Source: Chitinophaga pinensis (GTDB lineage Bacteria > Bacteroidota > Bacteroidia > NS11-12g > UBA955). Taken from it: a DNA stretch of 33,939 bases. The first letter of the stretch is position 1, and every line of letters starts with the position of its first letter. Made by a program: the position numbers and the translations under genes. The notes beneath the pieces were generated by a model, which was given only the letters and a program-made list of their open reading frames with translations, did no database searches and was not told the origin of the DNA. Positions 6,576 through 15,725 of the stretch are shown here, one piece after another. The stretch is from NCBI GenBank assembly GCA_945871905.1, contig CAMBXL010000017.1, forward strand, positions 1 through 33,939, read 5' to 3'.

Positions 6576-9500
6576 CTACCTTAATAATGTAATAGTGCCC
6601 TCATAATCATACTTTTCGCCATCGTAAGCCGTCACTTTGATGTGCCAAATATAAACATCTTGTTGTGCATCTTGTTCTTGATAAGTGCCATCCCAACTTG
6701 CAAATTTATCTGTGCTTTCCCAAATTAATTGTCCCCAACGGTTCATGATAATCATACTGTAAGATTTCTCGCCATTTACAATTGGTCTGAATACGTTGTT
6801 TACTTTTGGTCCTGTTCTTTCTGGACTAAAGGCTGTTGGAACAAACACTGTAACGTCTGGACCAATTTTTCTTGGTCTGCCAATTGAATCTTCGCACACT
6901 ACATCTTCATCTATGGTTATATCCCCAATTGCAGGATAAGTGTATCTTGCCATTAAGTTTACCCAATATACTGTTGTGTCTGCTGGATATACTTTGATTG
7001 GGTTTATTTGCGTTGAAGTATCTTCAATATCATTCAAGTCAAACGACCACAAATAACTCATATTTTCTGCACCCCATCTGTATTGTGTTTCATTTTTGAA
7101 CTTAAATTTAGGGAAGGCAACGGTTGTAAAGTAGCTAGGGTCACTGCTAAAGGCAGCTTTTGGTTGTGGTAATACTCTTACATAATCCACGGAATCTTTT
7201 TGTATGCTACAAGCTTGGTCGTCATTAGCACCCCACTGATTGTGAACGGTTAATGTAACATTATACCAACCTCTTTGTGCGGTATCATATCGTTTTTGAG
7301 GATTCCCATTTGTTGATTTAATCAATGTGTTACCATCTCCAAAATCCCAAGTATATCTCAAGTTAGGAGAACCAGCTGGTTTATAAACAGTGCTAGAAAA
7401 GTCAATATCAGCCGCCTCACATTTTATAAAATGCACAGGCATTGAATACTGAGGATATGGCTCTATAATCAACTGAATATCGTCTTTTGCTGGAGGACAA
7501 ACGCCTTCCTTGATAGTGTTAATATTTAATACCACTTGACCGTTTAAGCCAATTAACGATGTGTCAGATAAACCATGGGTATAAACGGTACTTAGCTTGC
7601 TGTTGTCAGAGAAGTTTCCATCTCCACTGCTCGTCCAAGTTGTATTTTGAACCCATGCTTTGGTTGCTACTAAATTAAATACTTGTCCTTCACATTGTTG
7701 ATAAGGGCTAGGGGTAGTTACAGTAACCTCAGGTTGACTTTGTATTCTAATGTTTTTCGCAATTGAGTCACTACAACCTGTTAGTGGATTGGTATATTCA
7801 TATTTCAAACGGATAGGATCTTCATATTGTTTGTTTTTAGGACTGACACCTGGATTAAAATCACGCCCTACCACACCCAATCCTGACCAAGTTCCTAATG
7901 GTCCTGACGGTTGTTCATTGTTCAGAGTAAACGGTGCAGAACTTGAACATACCGTATCTGGGATATTAATTCTGAGAATTGGCAAACCATTAACAGTTAC
8001 CTCAACACTATCCGCCACAGGACATCCACTTGAAACATCTGTCAACTTTAACAAGTATTGACCTGCACCCATACTTGGGTCGAATATCTTTTTGGTTTTA
8101 ATTGAATTGTTTATCACATTGGCAATGATAGGATTTCCCATATCACGCGAGTTTCTGAATTCAACTGTTGACCATTCTCCATCAATAAATCGTTTGCCAG
8201 TATTTCTGTCCTTAGCAAAACTATCCATTGCGAGTAAAGGGAAGTTAATACATTGTTTAGGGATATTAGAGAACTCAATTTCAGGTAGTCTTACTATTGT
8301 AATCCACATTGAGTCGCATGATTTACAACCAGAAATAGCGTCTTGGAAACAATATTCGATTTGGTAATCGCCGGTTTTTTGGTTTTCGCCTTCCAATCCG
8401 GGATCCATGTATGGAGTTGCTGGTATTGTAGTGTAATCCCAGTATACGATTGCATCAGGATCTACTCCCGAACTTTGAGGAACGTCTAAACATCTAAAGC
8501 TTTCTGGTCCGCCCGCTTTAGCAGATGGAATAGGTTTAACAATGAGTTTACTCAAATCAACAGGTCCTGCTTTTTGACAAAATGTACCCGTTTTAAGTTC
8601 AACTGCTGGATTTGGATTCAGTCTTACATTCTTGCATTCTTTGTGATAACAGCCTTTTATGTCGCGATAATCATAACAAATGATATCCGTTAGACCTGCT
8701 TTTGGAACTAAATCATTGCTTATAAACTGAGGGAAATTCCAAACAAAAGTACTTTTGCCAACTGGTCCTCCCGTAATCCAACTTGGATTGCGGTGTTGTT
8801 GAAAGAATCGGATAGAATCTGCAGGAATGGTTCTATTATTTGCCGTGGCAAAATTGGCTAAATTTAAATTAACTGCGCCATCTTGATAACATCTTGGAAG
8901 TATAGGTGTGTTTATGAAGGTTGGTAGAGGATTGACGGTGAGTGTAAATGTATCATAATCCTCGCATATAACGCCTTTTTGATTAACCCTTAAGAACATT
9001 TCATATTTCCGAGTGGCAATGGTTGGTATTCTCAATCTGAAAGCACTATCAGTTGCCATAGTTGCCCCTGAAATAATGTCTCTCCAAGTTATTTGACGGG
9101 TATAACCCAAAGGTTTGCGTTTGGCCGAAACTTTTAAAGTGTCAAAAATACAAATTTCTCTATCACCACCTGAAAGAGCAATAACGGTGTCATTGACAAA
9201 CAATTCCATAGTGTCTGTGTCAAAACATTTATAAATACTGTCTAAAACTTTTACTGAATACTTGCCTGCAACATGAACTGTAATTTCTCGAGTATTTTCT
9301 TGAGTACTCCATTCATACATTAAAGAATCTGCGTTTTGAGCATCTAATGAAGCAAAATCATACGTACATATTCTACGGTCAGGCCCAAGGTCAACAATCG
9401 GATTTTTAATGTATTTAACAATTACAGTATCTGCATCAACACATTTGTTTTTGTCTGTTAGTTTTAAAACAAGTTTAGAGCTAGTAGTTGGTGTAACGGT

Positions 9501-11189
9501 GATTTTGTTTAGAGTGTCTTTAGGATTGTGGGTGCCTAATGGGAATTCCCAACGGAATTTATAATTTGGGACACCATTGGCAACGATTGGTTCTAATGTT
9601 AAAGAGTTTCCTGCACAAACAAATGTGTCTTTGCCAAAAGATAATTCAACATCTAATATTGGTGGCATTAAAACAGTATCTAAATAGATGGTTGGGCAAT
9701 TGAATGGAGGATTGTTGATTTCGTGTTCAATAATATATTTTCCACCACGTTTAAATTTGAAACTATCAATTCTATTGAAAGTCATTAAAAAGGGAATACC
9801 ACTGTTAGTAGAATCTCTAATGGTGTATTTATAGCGGTAGTTTTTTTGATTATAATTAACTGTGTCTAAAGGGAAAGCAGCAAACTTTAATTTACCACAA
9901 TCTAGAATAGAATATTTACGGGTATCTCTTGCCAATGGATTAACTTTGATATTAAATCCTCTAATTGTGGTAGCAGGTCTTGGACATGCATCGTCCTTTG
10001 CTGAGGCTGTAAATGTATATGCTTGGTTTCTTGCATCTCCAATTTTAGGTGTCCAACAAAACTCTGCTTCCTTTTCTCTGGCTTTTGGATCGATAATTCT
10101 AAATGTTGCACCTATAATAGCTTGATTCCAAGTGAGTTCAACAGTGTCTGGGACAGTTTGATTTGGAGTAAAAATTGCATCTGTGGCTTTAATTTTAAAG
10201 CATAATCTACTTCCTTCACAAATGGAATGTTTATTAACACCTACTATTTCAGGGGGATTGTTATCCGAACAAGTTACAATGGTTACATAAATATCACGCC
10301 TTGTAAAACCAATTTTCTCCATTTTGCGAGTTATAGAATCTTTCCGCCATTCAGTTACTTTTATTGTTACAGGTCCAGATTCGTCACACTTTGTTGGAGT
10401 AAAAGCCATGTCTCCTGTTTCTCTGTCAAAGTAAAACCCTCTGGATGGACGGGCGTTAGGAAGTGGACGACAATTTACAACACCTGGATTGGGAGGGCAA
10501 AATGGCGTGAATGGAATGTCTTTGTTTAATGGAGAAATCCAATTTACAGGAGCCCAAGTTGCACTTAATGGTTCGTCCAAATTATATGATAGCGAATCAT
10601 ATTCTTTATTATCAAAAATACCGTTATTGAATACAAAAGGTTGATTGCAACAAATAAAAGCCATTGGGATGTTAGATAAAGTTGGTGAATTATTGCCTTT
10701 TTTGCCAATTTCACACAAGTTCATCATCGCTTCTCCACCATAAGTTGTTGTAGTTGTTGTAGTTCCAACAAGTCCCCATGGTTGTGCAACTCGGAACATG
10801 ATTTCACAACAAGTGCCACTTAAAAAGGTGTTATATGGGCTTTTTGAAAAATCAATAGTGTCATCAAAGATATGTTCTTCAATTCCAAAACGTGAGCCAC
10901 CGTATCCACCGTTTTGGCATGGCGGTTGACCGCTGCTGCATACGGGTGTAATATCTCTGATGCTTGTTCTAGGTGGGACACGGGTATAACTTGTGCCTCC
11001 ACATGAAACAGTAAATCTTGGCATAATGCCCAATGCACAAACACATTGATGGTATAAAATATACTTTATGTGATATTTGTAGCCACCCATGTGAGTGAAC
11101 TTTATGTCCGAACCATTGATTACGTCACAAGCTTTTGCTGTTTGCAACGACATGATAAAGAGTGTGAAAAAAAGTAAAATTCTATTCAT
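6576..11189 (-). CDS. Giant T9SS type B / gliding-motility-type surface protein with PKD domain
   Basis: 1537 residues from the ATG at 11189. An upstream in-frame TTG at 11240 is less likely because the ATG directly precedes a signal peptide (MNRILLFFTLFIMSLQTAKA). The N-terminal ~330 residues are Cys-rich (CDVINGSD, HQCVCALG, CCEIMFRV, CCNQPFVF), suggesting disulfides. Many ~90-residue Ig-like modules with conserved Cys follow ('DTVCSSSAPFTLNN', 'CYQDGAVNLNL', 'QTGTFCQKAGPVDL'-type openings). A PKD domain has YTWDFGDGNT near residue 1279. The C-terminal ~90 residues (from FVPTAFSPERTGPKVNNVFRP, about 1449) carry MIIMNRWGQLIWES and WDGTYQ, the hallmark CHU_C / T9SS type B sorting domain. Role: large extracellular adhesin or motility-associated protein, partner unknown. 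A Thr hexamer (GTTTTTTYGG) is encoded by short gttgtt-type repeats near 10745. Confidence 0.92.
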   Translation of the reverse strand: MNRILLFFTLFIMSLQTAKACDVINGSDIKFTHMGGYKYHIKYILYHQCVCALGIMPRFTVSCGGTSYTRVPPRTSIRDITPVCSSGQPPCQNGGYGGSRFGIEEHIFDDTIDFSKSPYNTFLSGTCCEIMFRVAQPWGLVGTTTTTTTYGGEAMMNLCEIGKKGNNSPTLSNIPMAFICCNQPFVFNNGIFDNKEYDSLSYNLDEPLSATWAPVNWISPLNKDIPFTPFCPPNPGVVNCRPLPNARPSRGFYFDRETGDMAFTPTKCDESGPVTIKVTEWRKDSITRKMEKIGFTRRDIYVTIVTCSDNNPPEIVGVNKHSICEGSRLCFKIKATDAIFTPNQTVPDTVELTWNQAIIGATFRIIDPKAREKEAEFCWTPKIGDARNQAYTFTASAKDDACPRPATTIRGFNIKVNPLARDTRKYSILDCGKLKFAAFPLDTVNYNQKNYRYKYTIRDSTNSGIPFLMTFNRIDSFKFKRGGKYIIEHEINNPPFNCPTIYLDTVLMPPILDVELSFGKDTFVCAGNSLTLEPIVANGVPNYKFRWEFPLGTHNPKDTLNKITVTPTTSSKLVLKLTDKNKCVDADTVIVKYIKNPIVDLGPDRRICTYDFASLDAQNADSLMYEWSTQENTREITVHVAGKYSVKVLDSIYKCFDTDTMELFVNDTVIALSGGDREICIFDTLKVSAKRKPLGYTRQITWRDIISGATMATDSAFRLRIPTIATRKYEMFLRVNQKGVICEDYDTFTLTVNPLPTFINTPILPRCYQDGAVNLNLANFATANNRTIPADSIRFFQQHRNPSWITGGPVGKSTFVWNFPQFISNDLVPKAGLTDIICYDYRDIKGCYHKECKNVRLNPNPAVELKTGTFCQKAGPVDLSKLIVKPIPSAKAGGPESFRCLDVPQSSGVDPDAIVYWDYTTIPATPYMDPGLEGENQKTGDYQIEYCFQDAISGCKSCDSMWITIVRLPEIEFSNIPKQCINFPLLAMDSFAKDRNTGKRFIDGEWSTVEFRNSRDMGNPIIANVINNSIKTKKIFDPSMGAGQYLLKLTDVSSGCPVADSVEVTVNGLPILRINIPDTVCSSSAPFTLNNEQPSGPLGTWSGLGVVGRDFNPGVSPKNKQYEDPIRLKYEYTNPLTGCSDSIAKNIRIQSQPEVTVTTPSPYQQCEGQVFNLVATKAWVQNTTWTSSGDGNFSDNSKLSTVYTHGLSDTSLIGLNGQVVLNINTIKEGVCPPAKDDIQLIIEPYPQYSMPVHFIKCEAADIDFSSTVYKPAGSPNLRYTWDFGDGNTLIKSTNGNPQKRYDTAQRGWYNVTLTVHNQWGANDDQACSIQKDSVDYVRVLPQPKAAFSSDPSYFTTVAFPKFKFKNETQYRWGAENMSYLWSFDLNDIEDTSTQINPIKVYPADTTVYWVNLMARYTYPAIGDITIDEDVVCEDSIGRPRKIGPDVTVFVPTAFSPERTGPKVNNVFRPIVNGEKSYSMIIMNRWGQLIWESTDKFASWDGTYQEQDAQQDVYIWHIKVTAYDGEKYDYEGTITLLR

Positions 11190-11263
11190 TGCTGTTATGA
11201 CAAGTTTAGTTTTAAAATAGTTGCCTCGTTTATTGAGCAATAATAATTAAAAAATCCCTTTTA

Positions 11264-11860
11264 TCAAAGATTGTATGTCAAAATAACGTCATTTATTTTA
11301 TGAAACTTGATTTTTGTAATAATATCAAGTTCTTCTTTTTGGATAAATCCCTCACTATCAGTTGATGTTATGATTTTGAGGTCTTTGTAAAAGTCTAAAT
11401 TCTTTTTCCCCCACATTTTATAAAGAACTTCTTTGGCCGACCAAATAAAGAGATAATGCCATTCGTCATCGAAAGGGCTGCTATCTTCCTCATTCATGAA
11501 TTTTTTGGACAAGGCAGGTAATTGTTTTCTTAGATGTTCAATATCTATGCCTATATCATTGCCATCTAAGTCGATATAACACGCAACTAAGTCTTTGGTG
11601 TGGCTGAATGAAACGCTGGTTTTTGTATTGCTTAAAATTGGTTTGCCATACATGTCATTACCTAGAAACTGGTCAATTTGTTCTTTTAAGATGTAGTTTA
11701 ATAAAAATGAACAACATGTTTTTTCTAGCAATCTCTTAGGATTAAGTCCTTGTTCAAACGGTGCAGAGATTCTTGATAAAAAAAAATCTAGGGGTTCGGT
11801 TATCTGCCAAACAGCGATTTTCTTTGCAGAAGTTATTTGTTGTTCAAAAACAAGAGGCAT
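11264..11860 (-). CDS. 4'-phosphopantetheinyl transferase superfamily protein
   Basis: 198 residues. Transfers 4'-phosphopantetheine from CoA to a serine of an acyl or peptidyl carrier protein. Diagnostic motifs are SFSHTKD (about 84-90), the Mg-binding GIDIE (104-108) and WSAKEVLYK (140-148), which fit the Sfp/AcpT-like branch of small size. Not AcpS, which is shorter and differently organised. No polyketide or peptide synthetase lies nearby, so the target is probably fatty-acid ACP or a system elsewhere. It lies upstream of the giant adhesin gene on the same strand (74-nt gap). Its ATG (11858-11860) is one base from the start of the divergent WD40 gene, so its promoter must lie inside that gene. 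Confidence 0.9.
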   Translation of the reverse strand: MPLVFEQQITSAKKIAVWQITEPLDFFLSRISAPFEQGLNPKRLLEKTCCSFLLNYILKEQIDQFLGNDMYGKPILSNTKTSVSFSHTKDLVACYIDLDGNDIGIDIEHLRKQLPALSKKFMNEEDSSPFDDEWHYLFIWSAKEVLYKMWGKKNLDFYKDLKIITSTDSEGFIQKEELDIITKIKFHKINDVILTYNL

Positions 11861-11861
11861 T

Positions 11862-12737
11862 TTGATTAAAGTTGTAAATATAAAAGAATTTATTGGACAT
11901 CGACAAGCGATTTATTCACTTGCTCACTCTCCAAGTGAAAATTTTTTTTACAGTGGTGGTGCTGATGGAATGTTAGTAAAGTGGGATTTTGAGTCTGCCG
12001 AAGGTTTGCTCATCGCCCAACACGATCATGCAATTTACACAGTGGCTTGTTTTGGTAATTTTATTTTGACAGGGACTAATCAAGGTGAGTTAACCATTTT
12101 TGATTCAAACAACTATCTGTTGGTCAAAAAGTTGAAATGGAATAATTTTCCAATTTTTGATATTCAATTTTCCAATGGATTGTACTACATCGCTTCTGCA
12201 AATGGAGCCATCTCGGTTTTTGATAAACAATTCAATAAAGTTAATGAAATACAACTTTCTAACAAAAGTTTGAGACAATTATTGCCTGTAAATAATGAAT
12301 TAATTGTTGTGGGAAGCGAACCAGCCTTGTGGGTTTTGTCCTCCCAAAACGGTATTTCTGAAAAAAAATCAGATTTTAACGGAAGTTTATTTACAGTGAT
12401 ATACCATCCTGACTCTCAAACAATGGTAACAGGTGGTAGGGGTGCAATTTTGCATTTTTTGAGTAGTCAAAATTCTGAAATTCAAGTAAATGCTCATCTT
12501 TTGCATATACATTCATTGGCTCTTCATCCTGATCAAACCCTGTTTTTGTCTTCTAGTATGGACAAAACAATTAAGTTATGGGACTTTGATAAAAAAACCT
12601 TGCTGAAGGTTATTGATAAAGAAAAATACAACGGTCATACAAGTTCTGTGAATAAAATTTTGTGGTTTGATAGAAACAGATTTATTTCGTGCAGTGATGA
12701 CCGCACCATAAAGTGCTTTGAAATTATACAACCATGA
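11862..12737 (+). CDS. WD40 repeat protein
   Basis: 291 residues forming about seven WD40 blades: starts such as FIGHRQAIYSLAHSPSENFF, DHAIYTVACFGN, NAHLLHIHSLALHP and GHTSSVNKILWF, with blade ends like LVKWDF, IKLWDF and IKCFEI. That is enough for a single beta-propeller and probably a protein-interaction scaffold. There is no signal peptide, so it is cytosolic. The start is TTG (11862-11864), since no ATG occurs in frame upstream and the frame begins the first strand at once; ATT at 11859 is an alternative. It ends in an ATGA overlap with the dCTP deaminase gene, indicating translational coupling. A functional link between the two is not evident from sequence. Confidence 0.88.
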   Translation: MIKVVNIKEFIGHRQAIYSLAHSPSENFFYSGGADGMLVKWDFESAEGLLIAQHDHAIYTVACFGNFILTGTNQGELTIFDSNNYLLVKKLKWNNFPIFDIQFSNGLYYIASANGAISVFDKQFNKVNEIQLSNKSLRQLLPVNNELIVVGSEPALWVLSSQNGISEKKSDFNGSLFTVIYHPDSQTMVTGGRGAILHFLSSQNSEIQVNAHLLHIHSLALHPDQTLFLSSSMDKTIKLWDFDKKTLLKVIDKEKYNGHTSSVNKILWFDRNRFISCSDDRTIKCFEIIQP

Positions 12738-13270
12738 TATTAACAGATTACCAAATTTTAGAAGAAATTGAAAAGGGCAACATCTTAATTGAACCTTACC
12801 GTCCAGAATGTTTAGGAACAAATAGTTACGATGTTCATTTAGGTCGATATTTAGCCACTTACAAAGACCGTGTTTTAGATGCTAAAGCCCACAATAAAAT
12901 TGATCATTTTGAAATTCCTACTGAAGGATTTGTGCTACAACCCGGTACTCTTTACTTGGGAGTAACCGAAGAATATACCGAAACTCTTGCGCATGTTCCT
13001 TTTTTAGAAGGAAAAAGTAGCACAGGCCGTTTGGGAATAGATATTCATGCTACCGCAGGAAAAGGGGATGTGGGTTTCTGTAATACGTGGACGCTCGAAA
13101 TAAGTGTTGCTCAACCAGTTAGGGTTTATTATGGTATGCCTATTGGTCAACTTATTTATTTTGTTGTAAACGGTGATGTTAAAACCATGTACAACAAAAA
13201 GAAAAATGCAAAATACAATACTAGAACCATTAAACCGGTTGAAAGTATGATGTGGAAGAATAAATTCTAA
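12734..13270 (+). CDS. dcd: dCTP deaminase
   Basis: 178 residues, normal for the family. Deaminates dCTP to dUTP, feeding dTMP synthesis; some homologues are bifunctional and release dUMP. Recognised from CLGTNSYDVHLG (26-37, the PxSxDLxLG-like N-terminal block), LEGKSSTGRLG (91-101, the triphosphate-binding RSSLARLG-type motif) and WTLEI with the catalytic Glu122. The GKGDVGF segment replaces the more common DPGWxG, so mono- versus bifunctional activity cannot be told. The ATG overlaps the WD40 stop (ATGA). The TAA stop overlaps, on the other strand, the stop of the following lipoprotein gene (shared CTAA at 13267-13270). Confidence 0.93.
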   Translation: MILTDYQILEEIEKGNILIEPYRPECLGTNSYDVHLGRYLATYKDRVLDAKAHNKIDHFEIPTEGFVLQPGTLYLGVTEEYTETLAHVPFLEGKSSTGRLGIDIHATAGKGDVGFCNTWTLEISVAQPVRVYYGMPIGQLIYFVVNGDVKTMYNKKKNAKYNTRTIKPVESMMWKNKF

Positions 13271-13779
13271 AAGGTAAATTTTAGAGGATTCGTCTCTACC
13301 TCATTACTCATATTGAGTTTTCTGTCTATAATCTGAACTTTATAACTCATGGAATCTGGTAAAATGCCCGGATAGGGTTTGGCGTTCAAATTTATTTTTA
13401 TTTGCCCCGAAATTGATTTTATTTTACCTGTAGGTGTTAGGTTTTTAATACGATCATTAAAGTTTAAGGTGTCTGTCGTTGCAGGAATCATAATTGGGAT
13501 TTTTACCCCGTTCTCTATTTTATAAACACGGATTAACAAGTTGTGAAAATAAGCACTGCCAAAATTAAACGGAGGAAAAGTGTCTGTTTCTTCCAAACCT
13601 ATGTCCCCATCTCCATCTGTGTAATTTAGTGTAATTACCACCGAAGAATCTTTTCCATCTCTTTGGAATTGTTCTACCTTATTTATTGTTAAACTTGGGA
13701 TGTCTGAAAACAAAGGGGCATCTGTCTTGCAAGAAAACAATAAAACGAGTATGCAAAATTTAATATATTTTTGAAGCAT
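13267..13779 (-). CDS. Putative lipoprotein of unknown function
   Basis: 170 residues from the ATG at 13777-13779, chosen because it directly begins a lipoprotein signal (MLQKYIKFCILVLLFSC, lipobox LFSC, lipidated Cys17). A longer frame upstream exists but would run into the luxE-like gene. The mature part holds LNYTDGDGDIG (a DGDGD acidic loop that could bind calcium, common in Bacteroidota lipoproteins), then predicted beta strands to the end. It is probably anchored in the outer membrane. The gene is wedged antisense between two plus-strand genes: its stop shares CTAA with the dcd stop, and its start codon overlaps the luxE-like start codon in CATG. No family name recognised. Confidence 0.72.
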   Translation of the reverse strand: MLQKYIKFCILVLLFSCKTDAPLFSDIPSLTINKVEQFQRDGKDSSVVITLNYTDGDGDIGLEETDTFPPFNFGSAYFHNLLIRVYKIENGVKIPIMIPATTDTLNFNDRIKNLTPTGKIKSISGQIKINLNAKPYPGILPDSMSYKVQIIDRKLNMSNEVETNPLKFTF

Positions 13780-14764
13780 GGTTTTGGACGATTTAGAAAA
13801 AGAAATAAGTGCAGTCAACAAATTTACTTTTGAAGCTTTGGCACTCAAAATATTTCAGTACCAAAGTCAAAACAATGAAGTTTATAAAACCTACTTACAA
13901 CTTTTGAAAATCGATACTACAAAGATAGATAAAGTTTTTAAGATACCCTTTTTACCGATTTCTTTTTTTAAAAACTTCAATATTCAATCGTCGACTCTTG
14001 TTTCCGAAGTCGTATTTGAAAGTAGTAGTACCACAGGACATGGAGTTAGTAAACATGCAGTGCCAAAGTTGCGATTGTATGAAAAATCATGTGCCGATAG
14101 TTTTAATTTCTTTTTCCGAGATTTTAAAAATTATTGCCACCTAGCTTTATTACCCTCTTATCTCGAAAGAACAACCTCTTCCTTGGTTTATCAAGTCAAT
14201 CATTTTATTAAATCCTCACAATATCCTCAATCAAATTTTTATCTTTACAATCACCACGACCTATACAATCAATTAATGGAGAATGAAGCCCAAAAAATTC
14301 CTACGGTATTATGGGGAGTGAGTTTTGCACTGCTTGATTTTGTAGAGAAATATCAAATGAATCTTGAATATACTCATGTTGTTGAAACAGGAGGCATGAA
14401 AGGCCGAAGGGCTGAATTAACTAGACATGAGTTGCACCAAATATTACAAAGTAGATTGGGCGTTTCAAGTATTGCCGGTGAATATGGAATGACCGAATTA
14501 ATGTCACAATTTTATGCAATGAGTGAAGGTTTATATCAGTCGCCTCCTTGGTGTAAGGTGTTTGCAAGAGAAATAAATGATCCATTGGGTTTACCAGTTT
14601 TTAACAGAAACGGAGTGCTCAATGTTATTGATTTGTATAATTTATACTCTTGCAGCTTTATTGCAACGTCTGATTTAGGAAAGGTAAACGATAACGGTAG
14701 TTACGAAGTTCTAGGTCGTGTCGATTACAGTGATACTCGTGGGTGTAATTTATTGGTATTATGA
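13778..14764 (+). CDS. LuxE-family acyl-protein synthetase
   Basis: 328 residues related to LuxE, which activates a fatty acid as acyl-AMP and passes it to a thiol; the relatives in non-luminous bacteria are poorly characterised. Supporting blocks: FEALALKIFQYQSQNNEVYKTYL (18-40), the family N-terminal pattern; IPFLPISFFKNF (56-67); the nucleotide-binding ESSSTTGHG (81-89, like SSGTTG of adenylate-forming enzymes); and GEYGMTEL, the GxYGxTE adenylation motif. No luxC, luxD or luxAB lies nearby, so luminescence is not implied; an acyl-ligase step in lipid or secondary metabolism is more plausible. Its stop overlaps the next start (ATGA), coupling it to the CPBP-like gene. Its start overlaps the antisense lipoprotein start. 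Confidence 0.82.
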   Translation: MVLDDLEKEISAVNKFTFEALALKIFQYQSQNNEVYKTYLQLLKIDTTKIDKVFKIPFLPISFFKNFNIQSSTLVSEVVFESSSTTGHGVSKHAVPKLRLYEKSCADSFNFFFRDFKNYCHLALLPSYLERTTSSLVYQVNHFIKSSQYPQSNFYLYNHHDLYNQLMENEAQKIPTVLWGVSFALLDFVEKYQMNLEYTHVVETGGMKGRRAELTRHELHQILQSRLGVSSIAGEYGMTELMSQFYAMSEGLYQSPPWCKVFAREINDPLGLPVFNRNGVLNVIDLYNLYSCSFIATSDLGKVNDNGSYEVLGRVDYSDTRGCNLLVL

Positions 14765-15675
14765 TTCGTTTAATTCAAGATTTAAAGAAATTTATCGGGA
14801 AATACTCATTGCTATTTTGGGTTGTAGTTTTTGTTTTTTTGTCAACAACGCTTACTATAATTGAAATTTACAAAGTGCAATTGGGTATTTTTAAACTCAA
14901 AGGCATTAATTCATTTTTAGCCTACTTTTCTCTTTACGCATTGCATTTTATGGCAGCTTTGTTTTTCGTTTCATTGTTTTCAAAAGATTTTAAGTGGGTT
15001 AAAACTAGGCAGTTTTGGGTATTAATTGTAGTTGGTATTTCTTTATTTTCACTTCGATCTGTTTTAACTTTCTATGGGGAAGTGGTGGAGCTATTTGCCG
15101 TGCCTGGAAGAATAGGTCTTAGTAAAGTGATTTTTTCTGATTTAGTTAGACTCGCGTTTTTATTAATGATGTTGAGAATAGTTTGGCAGTTTTACAAAGT
15201 GCCGAATCATTCATTTTATGGATTTTCGGCCAAACAAGTTGAGTGGTCATTGTACTTCAAAATGTTGCTTTTTATGCTCCCACTAATTACAGCAGCAAGT
15301 TTCATGGGCGATTTTTTAGAATACTATCCTCGTGCTTCCCGAATTAATGTTTACAATCCTGAACCACATCATTATTTTTGGTTTGAAGTGGTGTATGCGC
15401 TTGATTTTATTTCAATAGAAGTCTTTTTTAGGGGATTTATGATATTAGCATTTTTAAAGATTTTAGGACCTAAAGCCATTATTCCTACCGCCGCCTTTTA
15501 CTTTTCAATCCATTTTGGTAAACCAATTGGGGAAACCATTAGTTCATTTTTTGGCGGTATTTTATTGGGCTATTTATCATACAAAACGCAATCTATTTGG
15601 GGTGGCGTTCTTGTTCATATTGGTATTGCATTGCTAATGGAATTAGGCGCATTTATTGGATTGATGTTGATATAG
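14761..15675 (+). CDS. CPBP-type intramembrane protease-like protein, degenerate active site
   Basis: 304 residues with about eight hydrophobic helices (17-35, 52-73, 84-98, 124-141, 166-180, 207-232, 238-252, 260-302), an inner-membrane protein. The C-terminal half resembles the CPBP (Rce1/Abi) family. IEVFFRGF (219-226) corresponds to the EExxxRG motif, with E220 and R224 kept but the first Glu replaced by Ile. FYFSIHF gives H251, and VLVHIGIA gives H286 where HxxxN/B is expected. The missing first Glu and altered third motif leave catalysis doubtful; it may be a scaffold or an atypical protease. Translationally coupled to the LuxE-like gene through ATGA. Confidence 0.65.
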   Translation: MIRLIQDLKKFIGKYSLLFWVVVFVFLSTTLTIIEIYKVQLGIFKLKGINSFLAYFSLYALHFMAALFFVSLFSKDFKWVKTRQFWVLIVVGISLFSLRSVLTFYGEVVELFAVPGRIGLSKVIFSDLVRLAFLLMMLRIVWQFYKVPNHSFYGFSAKQVEWSLYFKMLLFMLPLITAASFMGDFLEYYPRASRINVYNPEPHHYFWFEVVYALDFISIEVFFRGFMILAFLKILGPKAIIPTAAFYFSIHFGKPIGETISSFFGGILLGYLSYKTQSIWGGVLVHIGIALLMELGAFIGLMLI

Positions 15676-15712
15676 TTCATACATTGTATTTTTATCCTTT
15701 ATCAAAAAACAT

Positions 15713-15720
15713 TAAATTTG
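15713..15720 (+). promoter_or_regulatory. -7 promoter box TAAATTTG
   Basis: An exact TANNTTTG ending 5 nt before the ATG of the CoA-transferase gene, so the message would be near-leaderless. TTG at 15684-15686 is a possible -33 element but its 26-nt spacing is longer than usual. Confidence 0.5.
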
Positions 15721-15725
15721 CCGTT

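Noticed and set aside
7750-10529. Several plus-strand open frames of 60-103 codons within the giant adhesin gene
   Set aside because: They lie antisense to a long, well-supported coding region with sorting and PKD domains and show no domain, signal or spacing of their own.
15597-15725. Longer N-terminus for the CoA-transferase subunit
   Set aside because: The extension reads the CPBP-like gene in another frame; family length and the -7 box support the ATG at 15726.
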